Shown one piece after another: positions 1 to 6,680 of a stretch of 14,822 nt of DNA. Numbering within the stretch: the stretch's first letter is position 1; each line of letters starts with the position of its first letter. Made by a program: the position numbers and the translations under genes. Source of the DNA: Bifidobacteriaceae bacterium (GTDB taxonomy: Bacteria; Actinomycetota; Actinomycetes; Actinomycetales; WQXJ01). The notes under the pieces were generated by a model that was given only the letters and a program-made list of their open reading frames with translations, searched no databases and was not told where the DNA came from. The DNA is taken from assembly GCA_031266115.1 (NCBI GenBank), contig JAISBQ010000377.1:1-14822 (forward strand), read 5' to 3'.

Positions 1-1137
1 TGGGTCCGCAACGGCGACCGGTGGACCGTGACCGCGACGCACGATGACGGATCGGTCACCGTCCGCAGAGCCGACCGCCGGGTTGGCGCATCAGTGGTGC
101 TTCCCGCCGGGTATGTAGCGGCTCCTGCGGACCTTGGATACGCGATCGCGGTTCGTCGCGCGCAAGGCCTCACCGTGGACACGGCGCACACGGTGGTTAC
201 CCAGGGGACACGACGCGAAGGACTCTACGTCGCGATGACCCGCGGACGGCACGCCAACACCGCTTACGTGGTCACCGACACCGCCCAATCCGGTGAGGTT
301 GACTCGCTGACCCCTGGAGGTCGCGGCGAGCACGTGACTGCCCAGCAGGTCTTAGCATCGGCCGTCCGAACCAGCGGGGCGGAACTGTCGGCCCACGCTA
401 CGGTGACGAACGAAGACCAACAGTGGAACGGCATCGCGCAACTCGCCGCCGAATACGAAACCATCGCCGCGCAGCGCAGAGCGACCGGTGGGCACGGGCC
501 ATACGCCGCGCGGGATTCGGCGACGACGTGACCGAAATCCTGCTCACGGGCGAAACGTTCGACGAACTCGCCGTACACCTCACGAGTCTCGACGCCGCAG
601 GCAACGTCCCCGAATGGCTCCTGCCATGCGCCGCAGCGGCAGGGCCTGCCCGAAGGCCCCACCCTGGTGCGGGACCTGATGACCCATCTCCACCGGGCCA
701 AGCCCGCCAACCGGGGCCTGGTCCGACCCGCCAGCCCAGCGACGATCGTGGGACTCATCCCCGAAACCACCGGCCCACTCACCAGCGACATGCGCACAGG
801 CCTGGACCAACGCAAGACACTCATCCAAGACCGCGCCACCGCCATCGTCCAAGCCGCCATCACCCGAGGCGAGGCATGGCTCGGCGAACTCGGCCCCCAA
901 CCACCGGACCAACCAGGCGCGGCCCGCTGGTGGACAGCCGCCATCACCACCGCCGCATGCCGCGACCGCCACGGCCTCACTGGGCCCACCACCCTGGGCG
1001 CCCACCCCACCAACGCCATCATGTACGCTGACGCCGCCCGCGTACACCTGGCCTTCGCCTGGATTCAGGGACCACGAGCGGTCCCCGCCCCGCCCGCTCG
1101 GCGTCCCGCGCCGCAACGGGACGCCCTACGCCTGTGA
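1..1137 (+). pseudogene. MobF/TraA-type conjugative relaxase, C-terminal part, frameshifted
   Basis: The frame is open from base 1, so the gene begins upstream of the window. The first ~90 codons match the RecD-like helicase end of actinobacterial TraA/TrwC relaxases: RRAQGLTVDTAH (the usual motif has HRAQG, so His is replaced by Arg) and YVAMTRGRHAN. In the family this multidomain protein nicks oriT and unwinds the transferred strand. The original frame then breaks twice. A base appears to be lost near 471, after EYETIAA, and the protein continues in frame 3 as AQSDRWARAIRR...VPEWLL. An extra base near 620-650 restores frame 1 (LPEGPTLVRDLMTHLHRAK, IVGLIPETTGP, to the TGA at 1135-1137). The frame-1 stop at 529-531 would truncate the product if the first shift is real. 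The conserved relaxase C-terminus survives to its natural end, so this is recent decay or two sequencing errors. A second copy of the 3' end lies at 7004-7449. Confidence 0.85.
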
Positions 1138-1170
1138 CGAAAACCCTCGTGCGTTTGGGCTGACATGCCC

Positions 1171-1176
1171 TAGACT
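1171..1176 (+). promoter_or_regulatory. Candidate -10 box for the abiF leader RNA
   Basis: TAGACT lies about 14 nt upstream of the left arm of the hairpin at 1190-1235. Transcription would start near 1183, just ahead of the structured RNA. No good -35 hexamer is seen at 17-18 nt spacing. The same hexamer is the probable -10 of the leaderless antitoxin gene at 6107. This is inferred from sequence only. Confidence 0.4.
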
Positions 1177-1183
1177 CAGTAGC

Positions 1184-1241
1184 AACAGCGCCCCACCAAG
1201 GCTAGAGCCGCGAGGCTTCCTCAAATCGGTGGGGCCTTTTT
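1184..1241 (+). ncRNA. Structured leader RNA upstream of abiF (abiF-RNA-motif-like)
   Basis: An 8-bp perfect outer stem, GCCCCACC (1190-1197) with GGTGGGGC (1228-1235), is followed by a T-run (1237-1241), so the RNA could end as an intrinsic terminator four bases before the abiF ATG at 1245. Between the arms, GAGCC/GGCTT can pair around a GCGA tetraloop, with GAGG/CCTC as an alternative short hairpin. A conserved RNA motif upstream of abiF genes (the abiF RNA motif) has been described from comparative genomics. Position, size and terminator-like end fit it, but I cannot run a covariance search. It may be a small RNA antitoxin or regulator, or simply a terminator-attenuator. The end points are approximate. 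Confidence 0.6.
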
Positions 1242-1244
1242 CGT

Positions 1245-2114
1245 ATGCTTCTCCGGGTGAAGCCTCCGCTGCCCCTCACCCAACAGGTCGCCCTCCTCAA
1301 ACAACGTGGCCTCGTGATCGGCAACGAAGACGCGGCGCGGTGCTTCCTGTTCGACGCCAACTATTTCCGGCTGTCAGGCTACGCCCGCCAGTTCCAGATC
1401 GACCCGTCGGCCGGTGACAACAGGTTCCGAGCGGGCACAAGCCTGGACGATCTGCAGCGGGCGTTCGACTTCGATGCCCGCCTCGGCGCCACGATGCTGT
1501 GGGGCCTTGGAGCGATTGAACGTTCGCTCCGCGCCAGACTCGCCTACCACCTCGCCCTGGTCTACGGGAGCGAGGCGTTCTATCTGGATCCCGAGAACTA
1601 TCTCCCCATCACACCTGACCTCGGAGCGTTTGTTGACAAGCTCGAACGCGAGTTGGAGCGATCCAAGACTCGCATGGTTGCCCACTATGTCCAGGGTGAG
1701 GACTTCTCGCGAGTGCCAATCTGGGTGGCAATCGAACAGTTCTCCTTCGGCGCAGTATCCAAGCTTGCCCAGTACGTCGCTGATCGAGGCCCACGTGATG
1801 ATGTGGCAGCGTCGTTCGGCGAGCAAAAGGGACCGTTCGCCTCGACGATCCATAGCCTTGCCGTCCTACGGAACAAGTGCGCACACCACGCTCAGATCTG
1901 GCACCGACATCTCGTTGTGCAGACCCCGATCGTGAAGAAGCAGCAACGGAACGAACCGGCCTTCGATCCCCAAGGCCTCTATCCCGCAGTTCTGGCGATG
2001 AAACGCCTACTACCCCGAGTCCCAGACGGAACGCGGTCGCTCAGCGTCCTGGTGAACCTTCTTGATGTGCATACGGATCTCTCCGATGGGATCTATCATC
2101 CCGACCCACGATGA
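1245..2114 (+). CDS. AbiF/AbiD-family abortive infection protein (Abi_2, HEPN)
   Basis: This 289-residue protein has the normal length and layout of the Abi_2 family, which is involved in abortive infection against phage and is thought to act as a HEPN RNase. The N-terminus (KPPLPLTQQVALLKQRGLVI, then NYFRLSGY) is typical. In the C-terminal half, RNKCAHH gives the HEPN R-x4-H motif (R209, H214), followed by IWHR as in relatives. The ATG at 1245 is chosen because GGGG at 1231-1234 could act as a weak ribosome site. A GTG at 1257 would give a start (MKPPL) closer to the family consensus, so the start is uncertain by four codons. The gene follows the relaxase 3' end and the hairpin RNA at 1190-1235, and looks intact. 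Family assignment is firm; phage defence here is inferred. Confidence 0.88.
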   Translation: MLLRVKPPLPLTQQVALLKQRGLVIGNEDAARCFLFDANYFRLSGYARQFQIDPSAGDNRFRAGTSLDDLQRAFDFDARLGATMLWGLGAIERSLRARLAYHLALVYGSEAFYLDPENYLPITPDLGAFVDKLERELERSKTRMVAHYVQGEDFSRVPIWVAIEQFSFGAVSKLAQYVADRGPRDDVAASFGEQKGPFASTIHSLAVLRNKCAHHAQIWHRHLVVQTPIVKKQQRNEPAFDPQGLYPAVLAMKRLLPRVPDGTRSLSVLVNLLDVHTDLSDGIYHPDPR

Positions 2115-2340
2115 ACGGCTGCCACCTGTTGCGACTGTGGCATGGCAAGGTCACTGCTGCTCGAAGCGATGGGCAGTGCGCCGTGTGGCACCTCACGCGA
2201 GTTCGCCGCTCAATCTGCTGACCAGTTCGCCTGGTAGTCGTCCCGTTCCTGGAAGGCAACCTGGTGGGCAGTTCGGATCGCGCCAAAGCTCTTCATGGAC
2301 TGGGCCGCTGCCCCACGGATGGAGATTCCGGGTGTGTGAT

Positions 2341-2376
2341 AGCAGGGTTCCGGCGGCCGGGTAAGGTTACCCTGCT
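2341..2376. repeat. Palindromic hairpin in the gap after abiF
   Basis: AGCAGGGT (2341-2348) is the exact reverse complement of ACCCTGCT (2369-2376). Inside it CCGG/CCGG can form a small hairpin (2350-2360), and GGGTAA/TTACCC forms an overlapping palindrome at 2359-2372. It has no T-run, so an intrinsic terminator is not clear. It could be a terminator-like structure, an operator or a recombination site. Confidence 0.4.
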
Positions 2377-2638
2377 TCCGGTGTAACAGCTGATCCGGGT
2401 TCAATCGTGGTGCCCCCCCAAGGCGGGCGCCGTTTTGGAGCATGCGCCGTTCGCGGAACGCCCTGCCAAGCATCTGTGTGCGTAGCTCGTATGTCCCGTT
2501 CCGCCACGAGACCTGAGTTAGTTCGGACCTGGACGCTAGGATTGGCGCTCTCAGTCTGCCTCGCTCGCTCTGACTGAGCAGCGGGTGCATCAACAACGCG
2601 AGGAACCCCATCGAAGGGCTCGCGCGTAGTCTCTTCGT

Positions 2639-2643
2639 GGAGG
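2639..2643 (+). promoter_or_regulatory. Shine-Dalgarno that sets the start of the coiled-coil gene
   Basis: GGAGG sits 6 nt before a GTG at 2650, the ideal distance. It touches the upstream in-frame TTG at 2644, which therefore cannot be the start. Confidence 0.7.
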
Positions 2644-2649
2644 TTGTCA

Positions 2650-3897
2650 GTGGCTCGTCGTGGAGGGTTCTTTGCGGAGATGCAGCGTCAGGCTCGCTTG
2701 GCTGAGCAGCGGCAGCAAGCGGCGGCTCGACAGCAGTTGGCAGCTGCGCGGCGTGCAGAGCAGGCGCAGCGGGCCGCTGAGCGTGCCCGGGTGGCAGCGT
2801 CGCGGGCTAGAGAGGCGGATCGTAAGCGTCGGGAGCGTGAGGCGATTGCGGCGCATGTCGAGGCGATGCAGGCCGTAGTGGAGTCACTGAACATTGGCTT
2901 GGCGGAGCAGTACGCGGAGCTGGATGGGCTACTGGAGGCCACGCTCGCAGTCGATGACTTCGTCGATCTGGAGTCGTTGCGCGTGGCGGCGCAGCATCCG
3001 CCGTTCCCGCGTGAGGATCTGCGGCGTCCGATCCCGGTACCGCAGCCGATCCCGGATCCGGCGCTTCCCGTGCGCCGCGAGGTAGACGCACCCAAGGGGT
3101 TGTTCGGACGGAGGAAGAAGCTCGCCGCGGCCGAGACTGAAGTTGAGGAGCAGTACGCAGCCGACTGCGACGCATGGAAGACCGCGACCGATGCTCTTCC
3201 GGGCCAACGTGCCGCGCAGGTGGCAGAGCACGCGCAGGCCGAGCAAGCTCGCCTGCAGGCGCTCGCTGCCGCGACCGAACTGTATGAGGCTGAGTCGGCG
3301 GAGCGGGAGCGTGAGGCCGCTGAGCAGAACGAGGCTCTTGACCAGCTGATCGCCGGCCTTGGATACGGCACAGTCGAGGCCGTGCAGGAATATGTCGGGA
3401 TCGTCCTGGCTAACTCGGTCTACCCCGAGCACTTCCCTGTGGCGCATGCGGCTGAGTTCGACCCAAGCACGGCGGAACTCACCCTTCGCGTCACGATCCC
3501 CGGCCCCGACACCGTGCCAACGATCAAGACGTACAAGTACACCAGGTCGACGGACGAGATCAGTGAGACGCGGCTGTCGCAGAAGGACAGCAAGGACCGT
3601 TACGCAGGCATCGTGCATGCCGTCGCGCTGCGCAGCCTCCACGAGGTTTTCGAAGCAGATCGCCGCGCTCTCATCCGCAGCATTTCGCTCGAGCTGGGCA
3701 CCGAGACGATCAGCCCCGCGACGGGACGTGAGACCTATGTGCCGTTTGTCGCGGTGGCGGTCGATCGCGAATCGTTCAGTGAACTGGACCTGTCGGCGAT
3801 CGTTCCGGCCGCGACGCTGCAGCACCTGGGTGCGGTGGTATCCAAGAACCCGTATGGCCTGGTCGCGATCGATTCGTCCGGCATACGCCGTCTGTGA
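2650..3897 (+). CDS. Coiled-coil protein of the 'restriction system protein' type, first gene of the SNIPE-like pair
   Basis: This 415-residue protein starts at GTG 2650, set by GGAGG at 2639-2643. Residues about 5-80 are an Ala/Gln/Arg/Glu-rich helix with coiled-coil character (ARLAEQRQQAAARQQL). A proline-rich linker follows (PIPVPQPIPDPALPV), then a basic patch (GLFGRRKKL), a second long coiled coil (about 155-235), and a globular C-terminal region of about 180 residues containing VQEYVGIVLANSVYP and VSKNPYGLVAIDSS. I recall this architecture from actinobacterial proteins annotated as restriction system or hypothetical proteins, but see no catalytic motif. No signal peptide or membrane segment is visible. 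The stop is 7 nt before the ATG of the nuclease gene, so the two are almost certainly co-transcribed and translationally coupled. A scaffold, sensor or targeting subunit for the nuclease is a reasonable inference. Function is unknown. Confidence 0.85.
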   Translation: MARRGGFFAEMQRQARLAEQRQQAAARQQLAAARRAEQAQRAAERARVAASRAREADRKRREREAIAAHVEAMQAVVESLNIGLAEQYAELDGLLEATLAVDDFVDLESLRVAAQHPPFPREDLRRPIPVPQPIPDPALPVRREVDAPKGLFGRRKKLAAAETEVEEQYAADCDAWKTATDALPGQRAAQVAEHAQAEQARLQALAAATELYEAESAEREREAAEQNEALDQLIAGLGYGTVEAVQEYVGIVLANSVYPEHFPVAHAAEFDPSTAELTLRVTIPGPDTVPTIKTYKYTRSTDEISETRLSQKDSKDRYAGIVHAVALRSLHEVFEADRRALIRSISLELGTETISPATGRETYVPFVAVAVDRESFSELDLSAIVPAATLQHLGAVVSKNPYGLVAIDSSGIRRL

Positions 3898-3904
3898 TCC
3901 TGCA

Positions 3905-5269
3905 ATGAGCGTCGTCTTCAACCCGCCACCAGGATGGCCGAAGCCTCCGCCCGGATGGCAGCCCCCGGTCGGCTGGACCCCCGACCCTTCCTGGCCCGAC
4001 CCACCGGCAGACTGGCAGCTCTGGCTGTCCGACGATGACGCTGTGACAAGCGATGAAGGCTCCATTCAGCGATCCGCGACGGAGCCTGGTGGTACGCCAG
4101 AGTCGGGTGAGAGTGCGCGGGTCGCATTTCTAGAAGCGGAGAACGCCGGGCTCCGCCGTGCGCTGGCTGCGGCCTCTGGCGGTGAGCAACCCGTCGAGTT
4201 GGATGATGCCCGGGTACTGCAAGCGGCGGGCATCTACCGGTACCACCACCCGTTGGAGTCTGCTGCCGCCTACAAAGACCGGCTCGACGCTCTGGAGGCC
4301 CGGATCGCCGATGCGATCCGTGAGGGGCGGGCGATCGTGAAGTCCGACCTGTTCACCCTGAACAACTCCCTTGCGCAGGGGCGACGCATGACGGCGGACC
4401 TCGGCAAGCTGATGCTCCGGGCATATGACGCTGAGGCTGACAACGTGATCCGCTCTCTCCGCGCGGGGAATGTCGAGACTGCCAAGCGACGACTGGAAGC
4501 ATCGCGCACCGCCATCGTGCGTCTCGGTGCGCTCATGGAGATGCACATCGACGATGCTTTCCACGCCTTGCGGATCGAGGAGATTGAGCTCACCGCTGAC
4601 TGGCTGATGAAGAAGCATGAAGAACGTGAAGCGGCTCGCGAGGAACGCGCCCGGCTTCGTGAAGAGGCACGCGTCCGGCGGGAGCTTGAGGAAGAGCGCG
4701 CCCGCCTGGACAAGGAACGTGCTCACCTTGCCAACGCCCTCGAAACGCTGCGAGCACAAGAACGCGATGACGCGGATCTCGTCGAGCGGCTCGCCGCTGT
4801 GGATCGGGCGATCGAAGAGAACGACTACCGAGCGGCGAACGTCCGCGCTGGGTACATCTACGTGATCTCCAACGAGGGTGCGTTCGGCGCAGGCGTGGTG
4901 AAGATCGGTCTCACCCGCCGCCTCGAACCCACCGATAGAATCGCCGAACTCAGCGGGGCATCGGTACCGTTTCGCTTCGATGTCCACACTCTCTTCTTCT
5001 CCGAGGACGCGGTCACCCTTGAGAACGAGTTGCACAAGCACTTCGCGTCGCGCGCGCTCAACCAGGCGAATCCGCGTAAGGAATTCTTCTTCGCCAGCCC
5101 CGGCGAGGTGCGCGATGCACTGCTCCAGCAAGTGGGCAACATCCTAGAGTTCACCGAAATCGCCGACGCGGCCGAGTACCGGCAATCTCTGGGTGCATGG
5201 CCATCGTCTCGTCAGAGACTCCGAGCGCAGGCCGCTGTCAAGGATTCTCAGGTCGAGGAACGTGCATGA
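3905..5269 (+). CDS. DUF4041 plus GIY-YIG nuclease, SNIPE-like
   Basis: This 454-residue protein has four parts. Residues 1-45 form a Pro/Trp-rich tail with repeated PPGW-type units (NPPPGWPKPPPGWQ). Residues about 105-215 look like DUF4041 (YRYHHPLESAAAYKDRL, SDLFTLNNSLAQGRR). Residues about 230-310 are a charged coiled coil. Residues 315-400 are a GIY-YIG nuclease of the T5orf172/Mug113 type: G316-Y-I-Y, VVKIGLTRR (K333, R338), DRIAEL and LENELHKHF with E373 or E375 as the likely catalytic acid. DUF4041 with GIY-YIG is the arrangement of SNIPE, as I recall a reported E. coli membrane nuclease that cuts injected phage DNA. No transmembrane segment is visible here; the Pro/Trp tail occupies its place. 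The frame is open far upstream, but the ATG at 3905, 7 nt after the previous stop, fits the gene order. It lacks a clear Shine-Dalgarno, which suggests coupling. Confidence 0.87.
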   Translation: MSVVFNPPPGWPKPPPGWQPPVGWTPDPSWPDPPADWQLWLSDDDAVTSDEGSIQRSATEPGGTPESGESARVAFLEAENAGLRRALAAASGGEQPVELDDARVLQAAGIYRYHHPLESAAAYKDRLDALEARIADAIREGRAIVKSDLFTLNNSLAQGRRMTADLGKLMLRAYDAEADNVIRSLRAGNVETAKRRLEASRTAIVRLGALMEMHIDDAFHALRIEEIELTADWLMKKHEEREAAREERARLREEARVRRELEEERARLDKERAHLANALETLRAQERDDADLVERLAAVDRAIEENDYRAANVRAGYIYVISNEGAFGAGVVKIGLTRRLEPTDRIAELSGASVPFRFDVHTLFFSEDAVTLENELHKHFASRALNQANPRKEFFFASPGEVRDALLQQVGNILEFTEIADAAEYRQSLGAWPSSRQRLRAQAAVKDSQVEERA

Positions 5270-5373
5270 TGAGCACTAAGGGCCGGTGGTGCTGGCACGT
5301 CCTTGACCATCATCCCACCGGCACCACAGTTCACGGTGGCCAGCAGCTTCAACTCCACGCTCCAGGGCTTTGA
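5266..5373 (+). CDS. Possible 35-residue ORF coupled to the nuclease gene
   Basis: ATG at 5266 overlaps the nuclease stop codon as ATGA, with GAGGA just upstream at a workable distance, and the frame runs to the TGA at 5371. The peptide (MMSTKGRWCWHVLDHHPTG...) has one Cys and several His and Trp residues. No family is recognised, and the frame passes through the inverted repeat at 5282-5322. It may well be chance. Confidence 0.22.
   Translation: MMSTKGRWCWHVLDHHPTGTTVHGGQQLQLHAPGL
5282..5322. terminator. Inverted repeat between convergent genes, possible terminator
   Basis: GCCGGTGG (5282-5289) is the exact reverse complement of CCACCGGC (5315-5322), with a 25-nt loop. It lies between the rightward nuclease gene and the leftward small-gene pair, where a two-way terminator would be expected. 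There is no T-run on either side, so termination would be Rho-dependent or the hairpin has another role. Confidence 0.35.
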
Positions 5374-5398
5374 TCTGTTCGGCGATGTCAGGGAACCA

Positions 5399-5608
5399 TC
5401 AGGCGATCTGCCCGAGTTCGCCGGGCCTGGCGAGCGCACCGCGCAGGCACAACTCGTCGGCGAGGGCGTCGCGTGCCCCACAGTCGCTGCCGACTAGCGG
5501 ACACGGTAGTTGATCGAGCGTCTCGACTCTCGCCGGGGGTGAAAGGGCCGGCTCGAGCGGAACGAACCGCCTTCGACCGACAGTGTCTGGACGGGCGGTC
5601 ATGTTCAT
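5399..5608 (-). CDS. Small protein B of a minus-strand dicistron, 69 residues
   Basis: The start codon is strongly supported: AGGAGG (5615-5620 on the plus strand, read in reverse) lies 6 nt before the ATG at 5608. That ATG overlaps the stop of the upstream ORF as ATGA, a classic coupled arrangement. The protein is soluble, with three cysteines (LPCPLVGSDCGARDALADEL, then CLRGALARPG) and a proline-rich start (VPLEPALSPPARVETLDQLP). The Cys spacing does not match WhiB or a standard zinc ribbon. I recognise no family. A small DNA-binding or metal-binding protein is possible, but that is a guess. It converges on the nuclease operon. Confidence 0.6.
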   Translation of the reverse strand: MNMTARPDTVGRRRFVPLEPALSPPARVETLDQLPCPLVGSDCGARDALADELCLRGALARPGELGQIA

Positions 5609-5829
5609 CGTTCACCTCCTGGGGTCATCCACACTGAGCGTTGACCGCCGGGGCACAGTTCCGCGCCCCAACACCCGAAACCGTTCGCGGCGGTGACTCG
5701 GCCCGCGCATTGACGCTCTACGTCCGGGGTGCAACTCGTGGCCGGCCAGGCTGTGCGCAACTCCGTCGGATGCCAATCTGAACAACTATGTCCTGGTGTC
5801 GATGCCAGTTCGTTCATCACTCGGTTCAT
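5605..5829 (-). CDS. Small Cys-rich protein A of a minus-strand dicistron, 74 residues
   Basis: A perfect AGGAGG (5841-5846 on the plus strand, read in reverse) lies 11 nt before the ATG at 5829, slightly far but usable, and no alternative start lies closer. The protein has five cysteines and four tryptophans in 74 residues (HSCSDWHPTELRTAW, SCTPDVERQCAGR, FGCWGAELCPGGQ). It has no signal peptide or membrane segment and ends in the ATGA overlap with gene B. I recognise no family. Two consecutive ORFs that each carry a consensus ribosome site and overlap by 4 nt are unlikely to be chance, so expression is probable, although no function can be assigned. Confidence 0.58.
   Translation of the reverse strand: MNRVMNELASTPGHSCSDWHPTELRTAWPATSCTPDVERQCAGRVTAANGFGCWGAELCPGGQRSVWMTPGGER
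5615..5620 (-). promoter_or_regulatory. Consensus ribosome-binding site for small protein B
   Basis: Read on the minus strand this is AGGAGG followed by TGAACG and ATG. The site lies inside the end of ORF A, supporting translational coupling and the start at 5608. Confidence 0.65.
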
Positions 5830-6093
5830 TCGTTCGCTGTCCTCCTGAATGACTGAACGGCCAAGATCGGTTGACCACGGACATCAATGCGTGTAATCGG
5901 TCCTAGTCGGCGTCTGGTCCCACCAGGATCGTGAACGTTTGCGGCGCCGATCCTCGGCCTGCGCCGCGTTGAAGCCCACCCTCTCGCAGCCCTTGTCTCA
6001 TCCTTCCTGCGGGAGTCCGTGGCTCACGCGGAAAGCGAAACGCGGGATCGGCGACCCGGCTCCAATCACCTCGCCCAGGGCGGAGCCGCCACG

Positions 6094-6099
6094 TAGACT
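6094..6099 (+). promoter_or_regulatory. Candidate -10 box of a leaderless toxin-antitoxin operon
   Basis: TAGACT ends 7 nt before the ATG at 6107, which would place the transcription start at or next to the start codon. No Shine-Dalgarno is present, in line with leaderless transcripts common in Actinobacteria. It is the same hexamer as the one proposed for the abiF leader RNA. Confidence 0.45.
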
Positions 6100-6106
6100 G
6101 GCCCGC

Positions 6107-6319
6107 ATGGTGAGTGCCGCGTTCCTGGAGCAAGCTGCGGCTACGTCTGTTGAGGACCGTTGGGTGATTGTTGACACGCTGCTGGAGACGCTGCGGGGCG
6201 ACTCCTCGGATGAGGCAGTTGACCAGGCGCTTGAGGGGCTGCGGTACTTCCGGGAGAATTCCGAAGATGCCCAGGACTCCGATGAGTTCATCGCCGAACT
6301 CCATCGCCAGTACCTGTGA
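6107..6319 (+). CDS. Antitoxin of a RelE/ParE-type toxin-antitoxin pair
   Basis: The 70-residue acidic, helical protein (ATSVEDRWVIVDTLLETLRG, DSDEFIAELHRQYL) has the size and position of a ParD/RelB-like or addiction-module antitoxin. In such pairs the antitoxin binds and neutralises the toxin and usually represses the shared promoter. The frame is open further upstream to 5939, but the ATG at 6107 is chosen because the TAGACT box ends 7 nt before it and the family length fits; GTG 6110 is an alternative. Its stop overlaps the toxin start by four bases (GTGA). No DNA-binding fold is evident by eye, so autoregulation is not shown. Family placement rests mainly on the toxin next door. Confidence 0.72.
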   Translation: MVSAAFLEQAAATSVEDRWVIVDTLLETLRGDSSDEAVDQALEGLRYFRENSEDAQDSDEFIAELHRQYL

Positions 6320-6651
6320 GGTACCGGATACAGGTCAACCCGGTCGCCAGTGGCCATGTCGCCAATGCGATCGCGCGGTACCGAGCTGAGGCACCGGAGC
6401 GGGTTGCCCGGTTCGTGGCACGTTTCGCCGAAGCGCGGAACTGCATCCGCGCGTGCCCCTTTCTCGGACGGACCGGGCCGCACGGCCTCAGGCATGTGGC
6501 ACTGAGAGTGTTCCCCCACGAACTCTGGTACGTCATCGACGGGCAGGTCGTGACTGTCGTGGCGGTGACGCACTTCAGACAAGACGCCGACCCCGTACTC
6601 CGCGACAGTCTTGATGGGGTGAGATTGCCCCACGGAAACCCTACGGATTGA
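6316..6651 (+). CDS. RelE/ParE-superfamily toxin
   Basis: This 111-residue protein matches the toxin fold of the RelE/ParE superfamily: an N-terminal strand and two helices (YRIQVNPVASGHVANAIARY), then the beta sheet with GPHGLRHVALRVFPHELWYV and IDGQVVTVVAVTHFRQD. In the superfamily these proteins cleave mRNA at the ribosome or poison gyrase; the sequence does not tell which. GTG 6316 overlaps the antitoxin stop by 4 nt, so translation is coupled. The last codons and stop lie inside the first copy of a 54-bp repeat (6627-6680), so the native C-terminus may have been replaced when that repeat arrived. Confidence 0.78.
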   Translation: MRYRIQVNPVASGHVANAIARYRAEAPERVARFVARFAEARNCIRACPFLGRTGPHGLRHVALRVFPHELWYVIDGQVVTVVAVTHFRQDADPVLRDSLDGVRLPHGNPTD

Positions 6652-6680
6652 ACGCGATTCAGAGCGAAACGACGGCGGCG
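6627..6680 (+). repeat. 54-bp direct repeat, copy 1
   Basis: It matches 8981-9034 over its full 54 bases with 6 mismatches by eye and no gaps. The central ACGGATTGAACGCGATTCAG is identical. The core holds a small palindrome, TGAA-n5-TTCA. This copy spans the stop codon of the RelE-like toxin. The two copies bracket the tRNA-like fragment, relaxase remnant 2 and the abiE genes. Confidence 0.8.

Larger units (their letters stand above)
2115..2649 (+). other. Intergenic region of about 535 bases with hairpins and no convincing gene
   Basis: Open frames here lack a ribosome site and a recognisable product. The region holds one structured palindrome (2341-2376), a possible -10 box TAGGAT (2537-2542) and a 7-bp hairpin in the presumed leader of the next gene (CTCAGTC 2550-2556 with GACTGAG 2572-2578). 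Decayed element sequence is possible but cannot be shown. Confidence 0.5.

Noticed and set aside
264..1022. A 252-codon minus-strand frame opposite the relaxase.
   Set aside because: The plus strand carries clear relaxase homology, and the minus translation has no recognisable motif.
2210..2611. A 133-codon minus-strand frame in the gap after abiF.
   Set aside because: One stretch (SFGAIRTAHQVAFQERDDYQ) looks protein-like, but there is no ribosome site, no recognised family and odd composition elsewhere.
2688..3371. Long minus-strand frame opposite the coiled-coil gene.
   Set aside because: Its Ser/Ala/Arg/Cys-rich translation is the usual shadow of an Ala/Gln/Glu-rich coiled coil. It has no ribosome site.
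3359..3904. Upstream extension of the nuclease reading frame (a 636-codon frame beginning at 3359).
   Set aside because: The added segment overlaps the coiled-coil gene in another frame and has the Arg/Ser-rich composition of a shadow. The ATG at 3905 fits the gene spacing.
5303..5497. A 64-codon plus-strand frame (TIIPPAPQFTVASSFNSTLQ...).
   Set aside because: It lies opposite the better-supported minus-strand gene B and within the inverted repeat region, with no ribosome site.
5939..6106. Earlier start for the antitoxin, adding 56 residues.
   Set aside because: The extension is Arg/Ser/Pro-rich and unlike an antitoxin. A TAGACT box immediately before the ATG at 6107 supports a leaderless start.
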